Source: Pseudomonadota bacterium
GTDB lineage: Bacteria; Pseudomonadota; Gammaproteobacteria; Ga0077536
Direction: 5' to 3'
Length of the DNA stretch: 38,533 bases
Assembly (NCBI GenBank): GCA_027618655.1
Contig: JAQCEL010000013.1
Coordinates: 1-38,533 of the forward strand
Shown here piece after piece: positions 1-9,225 of the stretch; the stretch's first letter is position 1, and every line of letters starts with the position of its first letter. The notes beneath the pieces were generated by a model. The model searched no databases. It saw nothing but the letters and a program-made list of their open reading frames with translations, and was not told the DNA's origin. The position numbers and the translations under genes are program-made.

Positions 1-215
1 TACGCCGCTATGCCGCAGCCCGTAAGCCTTTAGCTTATCAGCACTCTGCTTCAACTGCCGTTTATAGGTTCATAGCCCAAAAACGGCCTAGTTCTGATTA
101 TTCTATGCCGACCGTGGCCTGGAACTGAACGCGACACTTCGCCGCAACACCGCACTCCCATAGCGAATTGGCAGATATTTTTCGGAGCTTAACTCGGTTA
201 GTTCCAGCATTGCGC
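1..215. other. Window edge, no assignable gene
   Basis: No gene is supported here. One plus-strand frame is open from base 3 to about base 131 (roughly 42 codons) and could be the tail of a gene starting outside the window, but its translation is not recognisable. No RNA gene or clear terminator was seen downstream of the ogt stop. Confidence 0.4.
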
Positions 216-719
216 TTAGAGCAAATTCACACCCTCGTGAACAAGCAACCACTGCTTACGCGCCATCCCGCCGCCGTAACCGGTTAACGATCCGTTCGCT
301 CCAATCACTCGATGGCACGGTACAACGATCGCAATCGGGTTGCTGCCGTTCGCTAAACCGACAGCGCGTGAGGCCTTTGGTTTACCAATGCGGCGCGCTA
401 GTTCCCCATAGCTCCAGGTTTGCCCGAGCGGCACATCGCGCAAGTGTCGCCACACTAAGATCTGAAAAGCCGTGCCGTTGGCGGCAACTTTTACCTCATC
501 GATCGCAGTCAATTCACCGGCGAAGTAGCGTTCCATCATGTCACTCAAGCCGTTCGGATTTTTCGTCGGCACGAGTTCGTAAGAACCGTAGTGTCGTTCG
601 AGCAAGCGTTGCATGCGATCGTCATACTCGGCGAAATCCAGGGCGCGGAGATACTCACCATCGGACACGATTCTCACTTCACCGATCGGTGATTTAATTC
701 GGTCGATCAATAATCTCAT
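216..719 (-). CDS. ogt: Methylated-DNA--protein-cysteine S-methyltransferase (Ogt type)
   Basis: This protein removes alkyl groups from O6-alkylguanine by a suicide transfer to its own cysteine in the cytoplasm. The family active site PCHRVIG is present with Cys at about residue 135, followed by the usual GxLTGYGGG segment, and the Arg-finger region SRAVG lies about 17 residues earlier. At 167 aa it has the normal Ogt length. I chose the ATG at 719 because GAGGA at 727-731 sits 7 nt upstream; a TTG two codons earlier is less likely. It begins 22 nt after the stop of the Ada-AlkA gene on the same strand, so the two probably form an alkylation-repair operon. The methyltransferase half missing from the Ada protein is supplied by this separate gene. 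Confidence 0.93.
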   Translation of the reverse strand: MRLLIDRIKSPIGEVRIVSDGEYLRALDFAEYDDRMQRLLERHYGSYELVPTKNPNGLSDMMERYFAGELTAIDEVKVAANGTAFQILVWRHLRDVPLGQTWSYGELARRIGKPKASRAVGLANGSNPIAIVVPCHRVIGANGSLTGYGGGMARKQWLLVHEGVNLL

Positions 720-741
720 GCGCAATTCCTCGATGCCTCAA

Positions 742-2325
742 TCAGTCACCAGATAATGACAACCACAGATAGATCGCGGCATAAGCGCGCCACGGTCGCC
801 ACGCTTCCGTACGCGCTAAGATATCCACAGCGCGCGTTAAGTTGAGCGCCTTTTTTATCCCGAGATCGCCAAGCGGTAACGCATCCGGCCACGCCAGCGC
901 GCGCATCGCGACGTAAGACGCGGTCCATTCCCCGATCCCAGGGAATGCGATTAACGCGTCGCGGGCGACGTCCGGATCCGTCCCCGGGGCAAGCACGAGT
1001 TCGCCCGCATGCATTGCACGCGCGACGCATCGAATAGTCTCAGCCCGCTTACCAGGCATGCCGATTTGGGTAATGCGATCGATGTTTGCTCGCCCGATGC
1101 GCCCCACATCCGGACTGAGATGCGTGAGTTCTGGCCACGGCGTCGTGATTGGATCGCCGAATTCACGTGCCATACGTCCAGCCAAAGTTGTCGCGCCTTT
1201 AACACTGACTTGCTGGCCGAGAATCGCACGCAGTAACAATTCGAATCCGTCAAACGCGCCGGGCAATCGCATTCCGGCATATTCTCCGACGACCTGTTTC
1301 AACAATGGATCGCGACTCAGATGCGCGTCAATGTCATCGGCGTTCGCACGCGTATCAAACACTGTTTTGACCTTCGTTAAGACTTGCACGCACACGCCTT
1401 GAAGGCTCTCCGACATTCGTAACTGTAAAGCGTGAATCGGTTTCGAACGCTTCGCGGATACAAACGGCGCAACGGCGATCCACCCCGCTTGCGGGCCGAT
1501 CCTAACGGTGCGCAAATAAACGCCATCGCGCACTGCTTCAACGCCAGGAATGGCGCGTGCGCCCAGAAACGCAAGCAAGGTGTCCCAGTTGTACGGCGGT
1601 CGGTAATCGATCCGAAACGAGGTTATGCCAGGCAAGGGTTCGCTATCCGTAATGGGTAATAACGATCGGTCCGTGGACTTGCGTCGTAACGCTGTCGGCA
1701 CGAGCCTATAGCGCGATTTAAACAGCGCGTTGAAGCGGCGCACGCTAGCGAAGCCGGCCGTAAACGCGACGTCTGTGACCGACATATCCGTCTCGGTGAG
1801 CAATTGTTTCGCATGCAGGAGACGTTGGGTTTGCGCGAGCTCTACGGGGGTTATGCCGAATTCCTTATGCACTGCGCGGCGCATATGACGACCGCAGACT
1901 TTGAACTCACGGGCGAGATCATCGACGCTGCGATCGTTCAGCGCGCCATCCTCAATGCGACGTAACGCGAGTCGCGCGAGTTTCGTCACGGCATCCACTT
2001 TCGCATCACCTGGAGCGAGCTCTGGACGACAGATGAGACAGGGTCTGAATCCGGCCTTTTCGGCGCCCGCGGCATGGCCATAGAATGTGCAGTTCGCGAA
2101 TTTTGGCATTCGCACTGAACAAACTGGACGACAGTACACGCCAGTCGATTTCACGCCGACGAAGATACAACCGTCAAAGCGTGGATCATGGCTGGACACA
2201 ATGTCGTAGAACGTACGGCGATCGTGATCGGTCTGTTGACTAAGCGCGGGGATGTTCATGGATAGGAATTCTCGCCCAATCGATTCCAGGAAACTAGCCG
2301 TTTTCGGACTTGCATGTATTGGCAT
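742..2325 (-). CDS. alkA: Ada regulatory domain / AlkA DNA-3-methyladenine glycosylase fusion
   Basis: This fused protein combines an alkylation sensor with a base-excision glycosylase. Residues about 35-105 form the Ada metal-binding domain with the four cysteines C65, C69 (VYCRPVC) and C96, C99 (PCLICRP), of which the first is the usual phosphotriester methyl acceptor. An AraC-type helix-turn-helix follows at about 115-215. The AlkA N-terminal domain and HhH-GPD fold make up the rest, with LRAILGQQVSVKGA, the hairpin FPGIGEWTA and the catalytic Asp in LPLGDLGI. It removes 3-methyladenine and related lesions and may activate the operon after self-methylation. The C-terminal Ogt domain of classical Ada is absent and is encoded just downstream. 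The start could instead be the ATG at 2259 (MNIPALS), which fits family lengths better; neither start has a strong ribosome binding site. Confidence 0.92.
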   Translation of the reverse strand: MPIHASPKTASFLESIGREFLSMNIPALSQQTDHDRRTFYDIVSSHDPRFDGCIFVGVKSTGVYCRPVCSVRMPKFANCTFYGHAAGAEKAGFRPCLICRPELAPGDAKVDAVTKLARLALRRIEDGALNDRSVDDLAREFKVCGRHMRRAVHKEFGITPVELAQTQRLLHAKQLLTETDMSVTDVAFTAGFASVRRFNALFKSRYRLVPTALRRKSTDRSLLPITDSEPLPGITSFRIDYRPPYNWDTLLAFLGARAIPGVEAVRDGVYLRTVRIGPQAGWIAVAPFVSAKRSKPIHALQLRMSESLQGVCVQVLTKVKTVFDTRANADDIDAHLSRDPLLKQVVGEYAGMRLPGAFDGFELLLRAILGQQVSVKGATTLAGRMAREFGDPITTPWPELTHLSPDVGRIGRANIDRITQIGMPGKRAETIRCVARAMHAGELVLAPGTDPDVARDALIAFPGIGEWTASYVAMRALAWPDALPLGDLGIKKALNLTRAVDILARTEAWRPWRAYAAIYLWLSLSGD

Positions 2326-2728
2326 CGATTTCGCCCAAAAACGAGTGACGTTCGCGTGCGCTAAAAAATGAATGCGCGTATTAACCCGTTTGCTGTGCTA
2401 AGCTGCCCGCGGCTGGACATCCACCATGGAGATCCAGCGCGACATCTTTAGTTGTTAGTTTGTCTCCTCGACACTGTGAATGAACGTTTCTTTCAAGCGT
2501 CGAGCGACCCACTTCCCCTCCCTCCAGAGAATCAATTACTGCATGCCGCACGTGCGCTGAAACGCACTCCACCGGCAAAGCTGATGGTGCTCGGGCGACG
2601 ACAACCACGAAATCGTGGCGGTCCCTGAACGAGATCTACTGAGCCATAAAAAAGCACGCTTTCATTACGCAACGCTGCCATGCGCAGGCATCGTCGTGAA
2701 CGCACCATATATATTTAGGAAAGAATAA
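2326..2728. other. Intergenic region between ada-alkA and rhlE
   Basis: This 403-nt gap separates divergent genes and should hold both promoters. A 75-codon minus-strand frame inside it has no recognisable family and was not accepted as a gene. The last 30 nt are AT-rich and include TAGGAAAG at about 2715-2722, a good ribosome binding site for the helicase. No Ada-box-like or cold-shock element could be identified with confidence. Confidence 0.5.
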
Positions 2729-4069
2729 ATGACCTTTGAAAATCTCGGTCTATCCGAGCAATTGCTGCACGCTGTGCGTGATACTGGCTATACGAGCCCG
2801 ACACCGATCCAAGTGAACGCGATCCCCGCCATTTTAGCTGGCGGCGATTTAATGGCTGCAGCGCAGACGGGCACGGGTAAAACCGCTGGCTTTACCCTCC
2901 CCCTTCTGCAACTTTTGAGCGCGAGACCGGCTGCGACCAACAACTGCGCGCGCGCGCTTGTCATCACCCCAACGCGCGAACTTGCCGCGCAAATTCAGGA
3001 AAGCGTTCGCGTTTACGGAAAATATTTGAAACTGCGCTCAGCCGTCGTGTTTGGCGGGGTGGCGGTTAGCCCACAGATGATGAAATTACGTAGCGGTGTC
3101 GAAATTCTTGTCGCAACACCGGGCCGTTTGCTCGACCTACATCAGCAAAAAGCCATTCGCTTCCACGAGATTGAAACGCTAATTCTCGACGAAGCCGACC
3201 GCATGCTCGACATGGGCTTCATTCACGATATTAAGAAAATCATGGCACTGCTGCCGCGTGAGCGACAAAATTTACTGTTCTCGGCGACTTTTTCTGACGA
3301 GATCAGACAGCTCGCGAAATCCATCACTAACAATCCTGTGGAGATCGATGTCGCGCCGCGCAATTCAACGGTCGATATCATTGCGCAAAAGATCCACCCC
3401 GTGGATAAAGACCGTAAAGCAGAGTTGCTAAGCCATCTCGTCCGGGAACAAGGCTGGTACCAAGTGCTGGTCTTCAGTCGCACGAAACACGGCGCGGACA
3501 AGCTCGTTAAACGATTGCAACGCGACGAGATCAACGCCGCAGCGATCCATGGTAACAAAAGCCAAGCACAGCGCACGAAGGCGCTCGCTGCGTTTAAGCA
3601 CAATAAAATCCAGGTCCTGGTTGCGACAGATATCGCGGCACGCGGCATCGATATCGATCAGCTCTCGCACGTTGTGAATTTTGATTTACCGAACGTACCG
3701 GAAGATTACATCCATCGCATCGGACGCACGGGTCGTGCCGGCGCGAGCGGTAATGCGATCTCACTCGTGTGTGCGGATGAGTCGAAACAACTACGCGACA
3801 TCGAACGACTGCTGAAGCGAAAAATTGAGCGCGAAGAAATCGTCGACTTTGAACCGAATCACAGGGTTCCTGAATCTAGCTTGGGTGCTCCCGCTCGCAA
3901 ACCACAGCGTTCAAACGCCAGCCGGCCGAATAACGAATGGCGCCGCAATTCGAATGAACCGCGTACCAACAATGGGCAACGGGCGCCTGGCGGCGGACGC
4001 TCACAAGCAAGCGGCAATCGACATAGCAACGGTAATCGAGCGATCGCGCGAACCGCGAAGGCAAGTTAA
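2729..4069 (+). CDS. rhlE: DEAD-box ATP-dependent RNA helicase, RhlE type
   Basis: This is a cytoplasmic RNA helicase that remodels RNA, typically in ribosome assembly, mRNA decay or cold adaptation. All DEAD-box motifs are visible in order: the Q motif (PTPIQ, residues about 24-28), Walker A AQTGTGKT (45-52), PTRELA, TPGR, DEAD, SAT, and the C-terminal helicase motifs ending in [10 protein letters not shown]. The opening [13 protein letters not shown] and the two-domain core of about 380 residues match RhlE. The last 60 or so residues are a disordered tail rich in Asn, Arg, Ser and Gly, typical of RNA-binding extensions in this family. The ATG has a clear AGGA site 8-10 nt upstream. It is monocistronic and convergent with argC. 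Confidence 0.93.
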   Translation: MTFENLGLSEQLLHAVRDTGYTSPTPIQVNAIPAILAGGDLMAAAQTGTGKTAGFTLPLLQLLSARPAATNNCARALVITPTRELAAQIQESVRVYGKYLKLRSAVVFGGVAVSPQMMKLRSGVEILVATPGRLLDLHQQKAIRFHEIETLILDEADRMLDMGFIHDIKKIMALLPRERQNLLFSATFSDEIRQLAKSITNNPVEIDVAPRNSTVDIIAQKIHPVDKDRKAELLSHLVREQGWYQVLVFSRTKHGADKLVKRLQRDEINAAAIHGNKSQAQRTKALAAFKHNKIQVLVATDIAARGIDIDQLSHVVNFDLPNVPEDYIHRIGRTGRAGASGNAISLVCADESKQLRDIERLLKRKIEREEIVDFEPNHRVPESSLGAPARKPQRSNASRPNNEWRRNSNEPRTNNGQRAPGGGRSQASGNRHSNGNRAIARTAKAS

Positions 4070-4102
4070 CGCTTAATTTCCGGTGCCTTAACGGATGGGC
4101 AC

Positions 4103-4135
4103 GCTGTACGACACGATCAAAACGGATCGTGCAGC
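4103..4135. terminator. Possible hairpin between convergent rhlE and argC
   Basis: A perfect 7-bp inverted repeat, CACGATC (4112-4118) and GATCGTG (4125-4131), encloses a 6-nt loop. It can be extended by GCTG/CAGC across a 5-nt bulge. It lies 43 nt after the rhlE stop and about 100 nt after the argC stop on the other strand. There is no convincing U-tract, so a role as a terminator is only suggested. Confidence 0.3.
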
Positions 4136-4234
4136 GCTTTCACGCTAGGCTGCTGATCGCTCAGCCGAGACTGCTATTTTCCGGTTATCGCTCTGACTTA
4201 ATGTTCTCGTTGCCTGTCGGAACTCTCGGGCGAA

Positions 4235-5181
4235 CTACAATCCGGTGCCTTCATCGACATTAAGCAACAGGTTGAGCGTTTGCACGGCTTGCCCTGACGC
4301 GCCCTTACCCAAATTATCTAACTGCGCGACCACCACAACTTGGCTGTTGGCCGCGTCGTGCAATACATGCAGGCGTAGTTCATTTGAGTCGTTTAAGGCT
4401 TCCGGATCGAGACGCCCAGTCGAGATTTCGGACGGATCGGCGACTGTCACATAAGGCTCCCCGGCATAATGTTCGCGATAGATATCCCGAATAACGTGCG
4501 GTGTGAGCGCGCCTGGCAACGCCCATAGGGGCAATGGAACACTCACGAGCATTCCTTTGTAGTATCGCCCTACGGTCGGCAAGAAGATCGGCGAATTCGC
4601 GAGACCGCTCCAACAAGTTATTTCCGGCACGTGCTTGTGCGCCAAGCTCAGGGCGTAATGATAATTAACGCTTGAGATTGCATCGGGACTATCTGCGTTC
4701 TCAAACGAATTGATCAAGGCCTTGCCACCGCCTGAATAACCCGACAGACCCGTGAGTGAGATTGGCCAATTCGCAGGTATCGCGCCGGCGGTAATTAACG
4801 GGTGCAGCATCGCTACGGCAGCAATCGCATAGCACCCAGGATTTGAAATCCGCTGTGCTTGCAGAATTTGGGGGCTTTGCTGCCCATCAGCTCGGGAAAT
4901 CCATAGACCCATTGTGGTGAAACCCGGTGCGCACTTGAGGCATCGATGATCCGAGTTGTTGGGTTCGTGACGAGCCTGGTCGCGTCTCTTGCCGCATCAT
5001 CTGGGAGACACAGGATGGCGATGTCGGCGGCGTTCAAGGCGGCCGCGCGCGCGCCGACGTCTTTACGTTCTGCTGAACCGATTTGAATCAGTTCAAGATC
5101 ATCTCGATCGGCCAGGCGCGCAGCGATTTGCAGACCCGTCGTACCGGCTTCTCCATCGATAAATACCGTTTGCAATGTCAT
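4235..5181 (-). pseudogene. argC: N-acetyl-gamma-glutamyl-phosphate reductase, type 2, with a frameshift
   Basis: ArgC reduces N-acetyl-glutamyl-phosphate in arginine biosynthesis. The first part (from ATG 5181) reads [16 protein letters not shown], the type 2 ArgC nucleotide-binding start, and continues to [19 protein letters not shown]. The second part, in another frame, continues with QRISNPGCY, whose Cys is the catalytic nucleophile, and SGYSGGGKA. Joining them gives about 315 aa, the normal length for type 2 ArgC. One base appears to be missing near the CCC at 4883-4885 (GGG on the coding strand); adding it restores one continuous protein. This may be a real recent mutation, a sequencing or assembly error, or, less likely, a programmed -1 shift at the nearby C-run. 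Both halves are well conserved, which argues against an old pseudogene. Confidence 0.85.
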
Positions 5182-5480
5182 TACCTCGAGCTCCTCGCGG
5201 GCCGAATCTTACACAGTTCGTCACCTCGACGTAAGCAGCGCGCAGGCCCGAAAAACGCTTGCGCTGCAACTCACGTTCGCTCGACAGGAGCGTGCGCCGA
5301 TCTCGCGAAGCGCATCGCCATCTGAATGCCAATTCGATTGCGTTCGATCTTCGATGAGCCCGAACCATACGGACGTCCGGACCCGAACACTTACGCACGA
5401 GTCCCCTCACTCGGACGCAAGGTTGCGGTCCGAATAAAAACCCTGCGTATTCTTAACCAGATTAGATAATCAATATAACC

Positions 5481-5508
5481 ATTTGATTAATATTATTATT
5501 AATCAAAT
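5481..5508. promoter_or_regulatory. Perfect 12-bp inverted repeat, candidate operator
   Basis: The arms ATTTGATTAATA (5481-5492) and TATTAATCAAAT (5497-5508) are exact reverse complements around a 4-nt spacer. The size and symmetry are those of a dimeric repressor site, and it sits in the intergenic region ahead of the envelope operon. No regulator gene lies next to it, so the cognate protein is unknown. Confidence 0.5.
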
Positions 5509-5552
5509 TATTCATGTGAATTCTAGGTGTTTATCAAGTCCTATTGATTGAT

Positions 5553-5572
5553 TCGCAATGATCAAATTGCGA
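5553..5572. promoter_or_regulatory. 7-bp inverted repeat, candidate operator
   Basis: TCGCAAT (5553-5559) and ATTGCGA (5566-5572) are perfect inverted arms separated by 6 nt. The element lies 45 nt downstream of the 12-bp repeat, so both could bind regulators of the AMIN-DUF1302 operon. Function is inferred only from symmetry and position. Confidence 0.35.
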
Positions 5573-5827
5573 CCTCGATCCGAAATTCACCCTCTAAAGT
5601 CCCGCGCGACGGCGTTTCGACCCGAAGTCGGTTGCGAAACTCGGACTTGAACACGTTGATAAGTGCTCATCAGCGAAACCCCCTGTTTGGCCAACAATAC
5701 CCCAAGACAAGACTCGAAAATATGGACTAGATATAATTAATTCAATAGTTTATATTCGATAGTTAAAGTTAGAAATAGAGTTAGATATAGTGTTTAAGCC
5801 CAATCCGATTACTTCTGGGGAGTAACC

Positions 5828-7888
5828 ATGTTCAAGCAACGTACGTTCTCGAAACGGCGCGCAGTAGGCTTCGCGTTGCTAGCACCCTTAACGATCACGC
5901 CAGCGATGGCGCCCGCCGCAACGTTGGAAAACATTCGCGCCGGTGTCGAGCAATCACGAACCCGCCTGGTATTCGACATGGACGAGTCGGTCTATTACAC
6001 GATATTCGCGCTGTCGAATCCTGAGCGAATTGTGATCGACTTTCGCGACGTGGATGCGGGGCGCGTCTCTGCGATGCCTCTCGTTGCGAAGTCCGGTGCG
6101 CTTGTCGAAGGCGTGCGTTATGCGACCCGCGGCGATGGCGACCTTAGGGTGGTACTCGATTTAGCTCGTCAGGCATCAACAGATACGATTCAACTCGATC
6201 CGGACGGCAACTCCGGTCATAGAGTGGTTGTGGATCTATTCGATGCCGGATCGGATCCAGAAATTTCCTCGGGCGCGCTGGCGGATCAGCCCGTACAACA
6301 GCCTCAAACGACTTCTCCGATCAGGGATTCAGATCCGTCTGAGCGACAACTCGCTCAAGCAGACGATGCGCCAGCCGTCCTCAGTTCGGTGGTTCCGGCG
6401 GCTGGTGACGGCGGCGGTAGTTTCTCGTTTAGCAACGTGAAAGCGAAAATCGATGGCACGATGGCGACGTTTGATCCGATCGGTAAGCATGTCCGCCAAC
6501 CAATCGAGCGGGCCGTGCCGAATTTGCAATTTCGCGGATTTATTCGCCAATTCTCGGATTTTCTCGTCGACCGGCACGGCACCGTCGGTTTCCAACAACA
6601 AGACTACCGATTTCTACAACTGCAGAACCTGGCTGAGTTAGAGACGAGCTACCACGTGGCCACCGGTCTCGACGTGAAGGGCATTGCCCACATGATGTAC
6701 GACGGTGCCTACGATTGGCAGGATTCGACCGGGCTATTTGCTGACAAAAATGACCGAACCGCTGAGATTTACAACACGGGTGAGCGCGTCCTGCGCGAAC
6801 TGTATGTGAGTTATCGCCGTCCGGCTTTCGACTTGAAGCTCGGTAAGCAACAGGTTGCGTGGGGCAAGATGGATGGCCAGTTCATCGATATCGTCAATGG
6901 CATGGACCGCCGCGAATCGGTTCAGTTAGAAGCCGAAGACTATGAATTCCGCCGCTTGCCAACCTGGATGGCGAACTCGACGTTCCATTTCGGCGAAAGC
7001 ACGGTTCAGTTGCTTTATATCTTTGATTTCGAGGAAGACCGCCAAGCCCTACCTGGATCACCGTGGTTCTCGCCGAATATTCCAACGACGACCAACAACG
7101 TCCTTTTGCGGACAAAACGTCCGAGCGCAGAGAATTTCAGCGATCACGAATACGGCATCAGAGTCGATCGCGCAGCCGGCGCACTCACGTATGGATTCAT
7201 CTATATGTACGCCTGGGACAAAAACCCGGTCGATCAAGTGCTTGGCACCCAGCTCGTCAACGGCGAGCGCGTACTCACCTTGCAAGGGGAACACGAACGC
7301 TTGCATCATGTTGGCGCGACGGCTGACTATGCGACTACTTTTCAAAACGTTCCGTGGGTTGGCAGCTTACCGACTGTGTTCAGGGTCGAAGCCTTATATA
7401 CGAATGGCGTTCGCTTCGCGGATTTTGAAAAACAGGCACAAGCCTTGGCGGGCTCTACAACCGACGGCACCTCGAAAAGAGACACATTTCGCGCCGCCTT
7501 TGCCACTGAATTTGGCTTACCTGGACGAACCACGGCGATCTTGCAAGCATCGTGGTACCAGACGATCAATCACAAAGAGGAGCTTGGCCCAGGGTTCGGT
7601 GGCGGTTTTGGTAACGAGTGGAGCTTCATACCGGTCGTTTTCTTATCTCGGCCGTTTGCGTTCAGCCGGGATCGGCTCAGCATGGAGGCAACGCTGTTTC
7701 CGTTGCTCAATGGCTCAGATACTGGGTGGGGAGGCATTAAGAGCAAACTCCGGCTAAGCTACAAGGTATCGCAGTTCGTTAAGGCTAATGTCCTCTACAC
7801 GAGCTATGACACAGGCGATAGCAACGACCTCTACGGTCAATACAATAAGTGGGATAACTTTGGCTGGGAGCTAAGCTATGAATTTTAA
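5828..7888 (+). CDS. AMIN-domain / DUF1302-like outer-membrane beta-barrel protein
   Basis: A signal peptide (residues 1 to about 30, ending near APAA) is followed by an AMIN-like domain at about 31-138 (LENIRAGVEQSRTRLVFDMD, RIVIDFRDVDAG, LRVVLDL, HRVVVDLFD). A Ser/Pro/Gln-rich linker to about 200 joins it to a large beta-barrel of the DUF1302 kind, with alternating aromatic strands and a terminal Phe (WELSYEF) that fits BAM-dependent insertion. DUF1302 proteins usually occur beside DUF1329 proteins, as here, and are common in hydrocarbon and steroid degraders, where a role in uptake or export of hydrophobic compounds is suspected. AMIN domains otherwise target cell-wall amidases and secretins to peptidoglycan, so this fusion may anchor the barrel to the wall. 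Its last codons overlap the next gene by 11 nt, so they are translationally coupled. Confidence 0.8.
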   Translation: MFKQRTFSKRRAVGFALLAPLTITPAMAPAATLENIRAGVEQSRTRLVFDMDESVYYTIFALSNPERIVIDFRDVDAGRVSAMPLVAKSGALVEGVRYATRGDGDLRVVLDLARQASTDTIQLDPDGNSGHRVVVDLFDAGSDPEISSGALADQPVQQPQTTSPIRDSDPSERQLAQADDAPAVLSSVVPAAGDGGGSFSFSNVKAKIDGTMATFDPIGKHVRQPIERAVPNLQFRGFIRQFSDFLVDRHGTVGFQQQDYRFLQLQNLAELETSYHVATGLDVKGIAHMMYDGAYDWQDSTGLFADKNDRTAEIYNTGERVLRELYVSYRRPAFDLKLGKQQVAWGKMDGQFIDIVNGMDRRESVQLEAEDYEFRRLPTWMANSTFHFGESTVQLLYIFDFEEDRQALPGSPWFSPNIPTTTNNVLLRTKRPSAENFSDHEYGIRVDRAAGALTYGFIYMYAWDKNPVDQVLGTQLVNGERVLTLQGEHERLHHVGATADYATTFQNVPWVGSLPTVFRVEALYTNGVRFADFEKQAQALAGSTTDGTSKRDTFRAAFATEFGLPGRTTAILQASWYQTINHKEELGPGFGGGFGNEWSFIPVVFLSRPFAFSRDRLSMEATLFPLLNGSDTGWGGIKSKLRLSYKVSQFVKANVLYTSYDTGDSNDLYGQYNKWDNFGWELSYEF

Positions 7889-9206
7889 GGCAGCCAAACA
7901 GCAAGCGCGGCCGCGTTTGTTGAAAACCGTTGCGACGCTCGCGTTATTAAGCAGTTTCCTGACAGCCAATGCCCAGGAATCGCAGTGGCGCACACTGGAC
8001 AATATCTCGAGTGAAGATCGCGCGATGTTTGACCCCGCGACGGCCACTGCACGAGATAGTGCGATTCCCTATGTCCCGGCAGAGCGCTATCCGTTCGAGG
8101 CACCGTATACCGCTGAAGAAATGGGCTATCGCGCCACCGAATTTGTTCACGTATCGCGCTGGTCAAATATGCTCGTCGATGCGTTCGGCGTCGTGACAAG
8201 TTCTGGCTACATCAATCAAGGCGCCACAGTCTTCATGGTCACAACGCATGGGCGCAAGGGCCTCGGCGGATACATATACGATACGAAACCTGGCGAGATC
8301 TACAACCATTGGATGAACTACGATACCTTTCCGCCTGATGCGGAAGGCGTTATGCAGTTTTGGACGCCATTTCGTACTGACAAAGAATTTCGTAAAAAAA
8401 TGGATTTCTTCGTCTACTCGCCACAACTCCGCCGCGTGCGCCGCCAACCAGAACCGCGACGTGATCAGCGTTTCCCGGACAATTCACAAACCTTCGATGA
8501 TGTCCTTGGTCGCGATCCGTGGGAACTCGATTGGCAGGTGCTCGGAACTGACGTATTGCACGAGACGCAACGATTCCCAAATACCCGCCCCACTATTACG
8601 TTGAATGTTGCTGGCCAAGGGTTTGTCGAACGGGAAACGAGTAGCCTGAAGATGATGGGGGATACTTTTGAGCACTACCTTGACGGTGGGAGCGTCGCGT
8701 GTTGGGTAATAAAAGGCACCATGAAGCCTGACTGGCTACCGGGCTACAACGAAAAATATCTGATCATGTGGATCGAGAAGAACACGTTTTTTCCGCTGCG
8801 CATTGAAAAATACGGCACGGACGATCGCCTGATGATGGTCGAAGAGCGCTTGGCGCAGCACCAGATCCCGAGCATGGGCGTATTTGGTTACACCTCATTT
8901 AATTCAGTGTATTGGAACGTCGACCACGATTTGCTGAGTTATAGTTTTCACGACGCACACAACGTCCGCGAGTGGACACCTGAAGAAGAAAAAATGATCT
9001 TCACCGCGGAATTCATGCGCCGCGACTGGCTCGTCGAGCCACTCAAAACGCAAACCCGAATTGAGTCGCCGGATCAATTCTTTTTGCGCCCGCATTTGTA
9101 TCTCGAAAGATTTCCGAACGAACGTAAGATCACGTTATCTCCGGAAATCGCCGCCCGTTATGCAGCCCAAGAAGCAGCTGGGAAGCTCGTGTTTCAGACG
9201 CAGTGA
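7878..9206 (+). CDS. DUF1329 periplasmic/outer-membrane-associated protein
   Basis: This 442-aa exported protein carries a signal peptide with likely cleavage after residue about 32 (TANA). The family hallmarks are visible: an early PFEAPYTAEEMG segment, GGYIYDTKPGEIYNHWMNYDTFPPDAEGVMQFWTPF, the FFVYSPQLRRVRRQPEPRRDQ block, and a DPWELDWQVLG segment. DUF1329 proteins have a LolA/LppX-like fold and are thought to shuttle lipophilic molecules. They occur beside DUF1302 barrels and often with RND/MMPL-type pumps, though no pump is visible here. The start overlaps the preceding barrel gene by 11 nt. The partner relationship is known from many genomes; the ligand is not known. Confidence 0.88.
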   Translation: MNFKAAKQQARPRLLKTVATLALLSSFLTANAQESQWRTLDNISSEDRAMFDPATATARDSAIPYVPAERYPFEAPYTAEEMGYRATEFVHVSRWSNMLVDAFGVVTSSGYINQGATVFMVTTHGRKGLGGYIYDTKPGEIYNHWMNYDTFPPDAEGVMQFWTPFRTDKEFRKKMDFFVYSPQLRRVRRQPEPRRDQRFPDNSQTFDDVLGRDPWELDWQVLGTDVLHETQRFPNTRPTITLNVAGQGFVERETSSLKMMGDTFEHYLDGGSVACWVIKGTMKPDWLPGYNEKYLIMWIEKNTFFPLRIEKYGTDDRLMMVEERLAQHQIPSMGVFGYTSFNSVYWNVDHDLLSYSFHDAHNVREWTPEEEKMIFTAEFMRRDWLVEPLKTQTRIESPDQFFLRPHLYLERFPNERKITLSPEIAARYAAQEAAGKLVFQTQ

Positions 9207-9225
9207 TCCTGCGGTTCAATTTTCC

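Larger units (their letters stand above)
5182..5827. other. Long AT-rich intergenic region with inverted repeats
   Basis: This 646-nt gap lies between the divergent argC and the AMIN-DUF1302 operon. No convincing gene is present; a 60-codon plus-strand frame near 5548 has no family resemblance. Two AT-rich stretches (about 5455-5550 and 5720-5800) contrast with the GC-richer surroundings. The first carries a perfect 12-bp inverted repeat and a 7-bp repeat follows. The second holds a 14-nt-spaced direct repeat (TTCAATAGTT at 5741 and TTCGATAGTT at 5755). A GGGGAG ribosome binding site just before 5828 serves the downstream gene. Confidence 0.6.

Noticed and set aside
2381..2608. 75-codon minus-strand frame between ada-alkA and rhlE
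   Set aside because: No ribosome binding site, no recognised family and unusual composition; more likely non-coding.
5548..5730. 60-codon plus-strand frame in the AT-rich gap
   Set aside because: No recognisable family and no good ribosome binding site, and its start overlaps a symmetric candidate operator.
6942..7757. 271-codon plus-strand open frame
   Set aside because: It lies wholly inside the AMIN-DUF1302 gene in another frame and its translation has no family pattern, while the barrel frame does.
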